IMG/VR virus record: IMGVR_UViG_3300044858_002588
Location: 1 to 20,012 of that record
DNA length: 20,012 nucleotides
Origin: a virus
Strand: one strand, 5' to 3'
This document shows positions 15,434 to 20,012 of this stretch, one piece after another; within the stretch, counting starts at the first letter, position 1; each line of letters opens with the position of its first letter. Below the pieces are notes generated by a model. The model made no database searches, was not told where the DNA came from, and saw only the letters and a program-made list of their open reading frames with translations. Position numbers and translations under genes: made by a program.

Positions 15434-17428
15434 CTATTTTATTTTAACTAATTCAACTTGTGTGCTTAATGTATTCGTACAGTCATAGCCTGTAATCTTA
15501 CTGATATAAAAGTAAGAATTATGTTTATCTAAATATACAGGTCGTAAAAAATCTATGGTCTCAATGTCCAAAGGTGTTAGCCTTATGCTTTCGTTTATAA
15601 TCTTAGTCTTATCTAAAGCACCTTCTAATAGGTTGTAGTAACTTTCTTTAAGGTTGTTGTCAAATCCTAAGTTATATGTTTTATCTGTTCTTATAAACCA
15701 CGTTATCGGTAAATTAGTAGTAACTGTTGTTGTAGTTGTGCCATCGGTATAATCTACGTCCCCGCTTATTCTTTCTAACAATAATATTCGTGGTTCAACG
15801 TCTTCGCTTAGTTCGGTTTCGGGGGGGCTGTCATCGCTTGTGGTAAACAGTTTTATTTGTGAAATCTCTAAATTTCCCAAACGTTCCACTTGTTCAGTAG
15901 CTGCAAACGGAAGTACAATAAGTTCGTTTTCTTGCTCTAAGGTTTCATCATCAATTGTTATGCTTCCATCTGTACCCAAAGGTTTAATCACGCTGTCATC
16001 GTCCTCATAAAGTAGCAAGTTGTTTTGAGCATATCCATCTAACTCGTAATCAATCTCAGTGTTTTCTGAATAGTCTAACTTATCACTCCAATCGTATGCA
16101 TTACCGATGTTAGCAAGTATGTCATCAAACTTATTTATCTGTACTAGCTTGGTAAATTCGTTTACTTGAACTAAACCGCAATACATTTGTAGATATGCCT
16201 TGAATAGTTCTGATTGCTTTAATTTTGGTAGTAGATACTGAATGTACATAAACTCCCCAAACTCTATTCTAAGGCTGTTAGGTATGATATTAAGTTGTGA
16301 ATTATTTACTTGTATAAATCCGCCCAATGATGAAGCCACATAAACCATTACAATTACTTTGTCGTTTTGGTAGGCTTCAAATTTATCTTTATAAGTTATA
16401 GTGTAATCTGTATTGCTTCCTGCCGATGGTAAAGTAAATTGCTTTTGTTTCAACACAGTTAACGCACCGCTTTGAACTTTACAGATTGCAACCGTAAATA
16501 AAGGAGTGCCTACATATTTTACATTAACATCTAACTCAAAGTTATAAAAGCCTGTTGCAGCAACGTTGTAAACGTTTAATGTTCTTGTTATTGGTGTACC
16601 ACCGCTAATCTGAAAGTTAAGTGTTTCACTTGCTACCCTGTTGTCATTATCGTAAATGATAGTGTCGTAGTTCGGAAATGCCACATCTATGGTTACTACT
16701 CCTGCCAATACTGTAACTGGTGCTTCTGCTACCGTATTTTCTGCATCTAAATTAAATCGTGTGTTAATCGTCTTAGAATAGTCCTTAGTAATTATCGGAA
16801 GCATTAATTCTGCTGACTGATATTGTAAATCAGATAGAAAGATATTGTTTTGAATACCATAACCTGCACCCGCACAAATAGCTATTAATAGTTGTGTTAC
16901 TGAAAATATCGGCAATGTGTACCTAACATCATAACTATTGTTGTTATTCATTATGAAGTTAGGGCTGTCAGCATGGAAATCTATTAAAGCATAAACGTAT
17001 TGATTAGTATTTATGCGACTTGCAATAATATTGCTTAGCGTGTAGTTATGATTAAACGGTGTTAAGTCTGTTTCTGTTAATTCTTTTTTCTTGATGGCTT
17101 CAAAAAACGTAGTATTGCCACCAAATAATCTAACATTGATATTGTCTTTCGTGTTTTCAATACTGCAAAATCTTATTAATTGGTCTATGCCGTTTACAAA
17201 TAGTCTTGCTTTTAATGTTCTGTACGGTCTTACCGATAAGTTATTAACTTCCTGTGGATTATTTAATACCGATTTATTCTTTGCGGTAGGTGGTAAATCG
17301 AAATCAATGCCTCTAAATCCATTACGTGTTTCAAAGTTTCCAATTTCTGCAATAGAGTAGTCCGTTTGGATTTCAACTTCACCCAACTCCATTAGTTCAT
17401 CTTCTATGTACAACTCTACGAATGCCAT
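15434..17428 (-). CDS. Large tail protein, hub/baseplate-like
   Basis: This 664-residue protein is beta-rich, soluble and without a signal peptide. The N-terminus (VELYIEDELMELG, then FETRNGFRGIDFDLPPTAKNKSVLNNPQ) is of a kind I associate with tail hub or distal tail proteins of Bacteroidota phages, where an opening beta domain carries a 'PPTAKN..VLNNP' segment. Residues 150-400 hold several beta modules; residues 400-560 include LPKLKQSELFKAYLQMYCG and NAYDWSDKLDYSE, a gp27-like feature. It shares one base with the preceding gene and abuts the tape measure gene. A hub or tail-tip role is inferred. The placement before the tape measure is unusual, since hubs are usually encoded after it. Confidence 0.65.
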   Translation of the reverse strand: MAFVELYIEDELMELGEVEIQTDYSIAEIGNFETRNGFRGIDFDLPPTAKNKSVLNNPQEVNNLSVRPYRTLKARLFVNGIDQLIRFCSIENTKDNINVRLFGGNTTFFEAIKKKELTETDLTPFNHNYTLSNIIASRINTNQYVYALIDFHADSPNFIMNNNNSYDVRYTLPIFSVTQLLIAICAGAGYGIQNNIFLSDLQYQSAELMLPIITKDYSKTINTRFNLDAENTVAEAPVTVLAGVVTIDVAFPNYDTIIYDNDNRVASETLNFQISGGTPITRTLNVYNVAATGFYNFELDVNVKYVGTPLFTVAICKVQSGALTVLKQKQFTLPSAGSNTDYTITYKDKFEAYQNDKVIVMVYVASSLGGFIQVNNSQLNIIPNSLRIEFGEFMYIQYLLPKLKQSELFKAYLQMYCGLVQVNEFTKLVQINKFDDILANIGNAYDWSDKLDYSENTEIDYELDGYAQNNLLLYEDDDSVIKPLGTDGSITIDDETLEQENELIVLPFAATEQVERLGNLEISQIKLFTTSDDSPPETELSEDVEPRILLLERISGDVDYTDGTTTTTVTTNLPITWFIRTDKTYNLGFDNNLKESYYNLLEGALDKTKIINESIRLTPLDIETIDFLRPVYLDKHNSYFYISKITGYDCTNTLSTQVELVKIK

Positions 17429-18105
17429 TACTGCGATTGAATTACTAACTCTGTTGAATAAATAAACCTTATTGTTATGTCAAATAGTTTTTGTCTTGAC
17501 GTGTACTTGGTGAAATCTTCGCTATCCAATACTATTGGAATATCAAAGGCGTGAGTAACCTCGTTAAACATAAATGCTTGTATCGAATATCTTAAGCTAT
17601 CTAAATAATCTACATGGCTTTTCGGTATGTTTCCTGTTGTAGCTATTACTGCATTATACACGTTTGTTTTTTCGCTGTACTTAGCTACTTTATTAAATGT
17701 CTTAAATAGGTCGCTGCTGTTCTGCTGTACTTCAAAGGTTTTAATTCCTGTGAAGATATAATTTTGCCACCCGCCCTGTCTATTTAACCATGCTAAGTTT
17801 ATTTGATTATTGCAGCATGAAGTATAATTAACTATTCCACATTGACCTACTACTATATTTACCTGCCATTGAATGTTACCGCTTAACGTTGTTTCTTGAA
17901 AGCTAAACGAATAGCTGCCATTGGTTGCGGTGTTGGTGTTTATTTCCCACCCCGAATATGTGCCTGGTGCTGCTCCGTTTTCTAATATCACAAATGAAGG
18001 TACACCTGCAAAATTAATGTAAGTAGTTACAAAAGGATTACCTGTTGGCAATGCTTCCTGTACAATGTCCCCTTGACATAATTGATATGACTTATAAAGT
18101 GCCAT
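17428..18105 (-). CDS. Tail protein, possibly distal-tail-like
   Basis: This 225-residue protein begins YKSYQLCQGDIVQEALPTG and has a beta-sandwich-like first half. A Cys-containing CGIVNYTSCCNNQINLAWLNRQGGW segment is split here as CGIVNYTSCC at about 89 and INLAWLNRQGGWQNYIF at about 102. The WLN-R-GGW signature is common in Bacteroidota phage virion proteins next to the hub. The second half has mixed helix and strand and ends RFIYSTELVIQSQ. It joins its neighbours by one-base overlaps on both sides, so it belongs to a coupled set. A role at the tail tip with the 664-residue protein is inferred. Confidence 0.6.
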   Translation of the reverse strand: MALYKSYQLCQGDIVQEALPTGNPFVTTYINFAGVPSFVILENGAAPGTYSGWEINTNTATNGSYSFSFQETTLSGNIQWQVNIVVGQCGIVNYTSCCNNQINLAWLNRQGGWQNYIFTGIKTFEVQQNSSDLFKTFNKVAKYSEKTNVYNAVIATTGNIPKSHVDYLDSLRYSIQAFMFNEVTHAFDIPIVLDSEDFTKYTSRQKLFDITIRFIYSTELVIQSQ

Positions 18106-18350
18106 TATACTATTGAGGTTGTTACAACTCCTTCATTATTCATTTTAATAGTTCCATCGTTAGACTGTGGCGTATCTATATTAGTGTTGCCGTTTGCTTT
18201 TAGTAAAATCTGTTTGCCATAAGTTACACCGCTTTCTTGGCTCACCATACTGTCAACAATATTAGTTAATAGGTTAGTAAGTGAGGTTCGGTCTATTGGG
18301 TCTGGCAATGCTGCTATTTCAGCTAACAGTTGTCCGTTTGTCTTTATCAT
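18105..18350 (-). CDS. Small virion-cluster protein of unknown function
   Basis: This 81-residue protein has a helical first half (NGQLLAEIAALPDP, then RTSLTNLLTNIVDSMV) and a polar second half ending in a GTIKMNNEGVVTTSIV segment. The layout, a short coiled region then a beta tip, resembles small trimer-forming tail or fibre-foot pieces, but no family is evident. It overlaps the upstream gene by four bases (ATGA) and the downstream gene by one. The intact overlaps on both sides support it as a real gene. Confidence 0.6.
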   Translation of the reverse strand: MIKTNGQLLAEIAALPDPIDRTSLTNLLTNIVDSMVSQESGVTYGKQILLKANGNTNIDTPQSNDGTIKMNNEGVVTTSIV

Positions 18351-19120
18351 ATCTGTATTTTAAATTGATTGTTAAATTGTAATGTAAAGTCTGGTTCACT
18401 TTCTGCATCTTCAACTATTTCATTTACTATTACGTTATTTTGTAACTTAGAATAGATGGTCTTGCCACAGCTAAACACTATTGCATTTTGTGAATTAAGT
18501 ATCTTGCCTGTGTTTACGTAAAACTCATTAAAATCGGATTGAGGGATTGAAGCATTGGCTACCTGATAATATCCCATGTCCTCACCTAAGAAGTACAGCC
18601 GCCATCTATTAAACATATTAAAATCAATACCTTCAGTTGGTGGCTGAATGGTAAAGATAGATTTCAGATAACCTGAAACGTCCCAACGATAACTAATTGT
18701 CTTGGTGTTTATTTCTACTTTAAAACTAGCTACTTCAGTTAAAGGTAATTCAGTGGGGAACTGTTCGGTTGTATCATACCCTTTAGATAATGTAAAGTTT
18801 AACGTAGGGCAATAATTAACATCATGTGCTGTGTTGTCATTTACTGTGTACAAAGTTTCTAAAATAACCTGTATAGTGGTGTTTACTGTTTTGATTAAGT
18901 GAAAGCCTTTATACGCTCCATCGCTGATATAAATTAACGCACCTGCGTTTAATGGTAGGGCAAAAGCTGAACTAAATGTTAGCCTAGCGTAACCTGCCAA
19001 ATTATCTATTAATACATTTGTTCGTGTCTGTGGTTCGGCTGTGAATATTATAGGATAGTGAGCAGCACTCCACACATTTGGATATTGTATGTTATCTAAG
19101 TATGTGTTAAGGCTTGCCAT
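18347..19120 (-). CDS. Tail protein of unknown family
   Basis: This 257-residue protein is beta-rich, with repeated strands such as YARLTFSSAFALPL, GAYKGFHLIKTVN and ASFKVEINTKTISYRWDVS. It ends in acidic residues followed by FTLQFNNQFKIQI. No motif with a known catalytic role is visible. It overlaps the gp10-like gene by 14 bases and the small 81-residue gene by 4. Between a neck protein and tail-tip proteins, a minor tail role is likely. Confidence 0.6.
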   Translation of the reverse strand: MASLNTYLDNIQYPNVWSAAHYPIIFTAEPQTRTNVLIDNLAGYARLTFSSAFALPLNAGALIYISDGAYKGFHLIKTVNTTIQVILETLYTVNDNTAHDVNYCPTLNFTLSKGYDTTEQFPTELPLTEVASFKVEINTKTISYRWDVSGYLKSIFTIQPPTEGIDFNMFNRWRLYFLGEDMGYYQVANASIPQSDFNEFYVNTGKILNSQNAIVFSCGKTIYSKLQNNVIVNEIVEDAESEPDFTLQFNNQFKIQI

Positions 19121-19658
19121 TTAATATTGTTTTTACTTCTGCTACAAATATATTGTTTAATTGTGCCATTACTAATTCTTTTTCTGCTTCTGTGAACGCA
19201 CTTTGCAGCATATCGCTACCACCTTTTTGAGCTATTACCGTTCCTTTTTGAGCTATGCCTTTGGCTACCATAAATACTAAACCTGCTTTTTCGCTATCAC
19301 TTTTGCTGTCATAGTTAAACCTTGAACGTGCCGATTGCTTGGTACTTAACCAATCGGCTATATTGGGGAACGTGCCTCTTGGCTTGCCTTTGTTTACGCC
19401 TTTAACCTTGTAACCATACCTTGTATCATTCGGATTGTAAGGTGGGTATTTGCCTGCTTTACGCCCTTCTGAAACATTATAGATATAATCTTCACCAACT
19501 ACTGTTAACCTAAATTCAGTTGCATTGTATTTAATGCTGCTGGCTAATTTACCTGTGTTGTTAGCTGGTCCAAAGCCATTATAGGTTACTTGGGTTATGT
19601 TTAACTTTAACCTAGTAACTAAGTTATTACCGATATTATCTAATAGTTGCTTAAACAC
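19107..19658 (-). CDS. HK97 gp10-like neck / tail completion protein
   Basis: This 183-residue protein carries a TGKLASSI segment near residue 36, the signature of HK97-gp10-like proteins, which usually read TGxLxxSI. A beta region (FRLTVVGEDYIYNVSEGRKAG) and a Gly/Pro/Tyr-rich loop with KGKPRG follow. The helical C-terminus (SAFTEAEKELVMAQLNNIFVAEVKTIL) is as usual for the family. Such proteins finish the head-tail joint or attach the tail tube. It overlaps the upstream gene by 8 bases. In the common phage order it would sit near the connector gene, which here is about 15 kb downstream. Confidence 0.75.
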   Translation of the reverse strand: MFKQLLDNIGNNLVTRLKLNITQVTYNGFGPANNTGKLASSIKYNATEFRLTVVGEDYIYNVSEGRKAGKYPPYNPNDTRYGYKVKGVNKGKPRGTFPNIADWLSTKQSARSRFNYDSKSDSEKAGLVFMVAKGIAQKGTVIAQKGGSDMLQSAFTEAEKELVMAQLNNIFVAEVKTILNGKP

Positions 19659-20012
19659 TATTTGACTTTATTTTATGTAGCTTGGTTTCAAATTCGTTTT
19701 TCTCATGCTCATACAACAATTTAGTATAAACTATTTCAGCAGGCATCTTTAACACTTCATCGTGAGTTATGCCATAAACAATAGCCAACTTATCTACAGT
19801 TGGAAAACTTCCGAACTTGGCGAACACTTCCGCACCTGCTAACTCCTCTTCTAAATCGGGTTCACCTTCAAATAGTTTCTTATATTTTTCTAAGAATGTG
19901 TTTATCTTTCCGTAAATATCATTCAGATAAGAAATTGCTAAAGGTATCATCATATCATTAACTTCGATTAGATTGTAGGCTTGCATTACTTCATTACCTG
20001 CTCTTAGCCACC
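19651..20012 (-). CDS. Partial virion-cluster protein, open at the right edge
   Basis: At least 111 residues are seen from the ATG at 19986, but the frame stays open to the window edge with eight further sense codons (WLRAGNEV). The true start is probably outside and this is likely the C-terminal part of a longer protein. It is helical, with an acidic stretch (FEGEPDLEEELAGAEVFAK), a TVDKLAIVYGITHDEVLKMP segment, and a KYTKL-like helix ending KNEFETKLHKIK. Size, charge and position before the neck/tail genes are compatible with a tail assembly chaperone or a small neck protein. That is inference. Confidence 0.55.
   Translation of the reverse strand, partial: WLRAGNEVMQAYNLIEVNDMMIPLAISYLNDIYGKINTFLEKYKKLFEGEPDLEEELAGAEVFAKFGSFPTVDKLAIVYGITHDEVLKMPAEIVYTKLLYEHEKNEFETKLHKIKSNSV

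Overview
The window is a virion-structure region of a tailed phage or prophage infecting a member of the Bacteroidota. The reasons are the AT-rich base composition, starts without clear Shine-Dalgarno sequences, a Bacteroidota style of portal, tape measure and fibre proteins, and a secretion-type signal peptide on a fibre-like protein. A tape measure protein of 832 residues points to a long-tailed (probably siphovirus) particle. No terminase, integrase, tRNA, CRISPR array or insertion sequence is visible, so free phage and prophage cannot be told apart here.

Almost everything is on the minus strand and is read from the right edge to the left. From 20012 down to 12935 come a partial gene at the right edge, an HK97-gp10-like neck protein, four further tail or virion proteins including a large hub-like protein, and the tape measure protein. 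From 12107 to 9339 come a ClpP-type head maturation protease fused to a scaffold-like tail, the major capsid protein and a probable tail tube protein. A strong intrinsic terminator follows the tube gene. From 9286 to about 5665 lies a cargo block of non-structural genes: a small Cys-pair protein, two SAM methyltransferases, a GT11/GT-A double glycosyltransferase and a GT25 glycosyltransferase. From 5668 to 1 come the portal, a head-tail connector, a neck/fibre fusion protein, two or three adhesin or fibre proteins, and a partial holin-like membrane protein at the left edge. Most neighbouring minus-strand genes overlap by 1-14 bases or abut, which suggests translational coupling along one long late operon.

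Two places break this pattern. First, at 12157-12938 three small plus-strand genes sit between the tape measure and protease genes. The first resembles a ribbon-helix-helix regulator, the other two are unrecognised, and the cassette ends in its own terminator-like hairpin inside the 3' end of the tape measure gene. Second, the GT25 gene has no usual start codon in front of its conserved N-terminus. That N-terminus is instead reached by a -1 shift at an A9 tract (6268-6276) in the preceding 590-codon glycosyltransferase gene. This predicts a fused product of about 756 residues with three glycosyltransferase domains, or else a homopolymer error or mutation.

A working model, which is inference, is that the cargo block glycosylates and methylates a surface sugar, either on the virion or on the host envelope, while the structural genes around it build the particle. 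Apart from short gaps (9287-9338, 9912-9951, 12108-12156) the window is fully coding.
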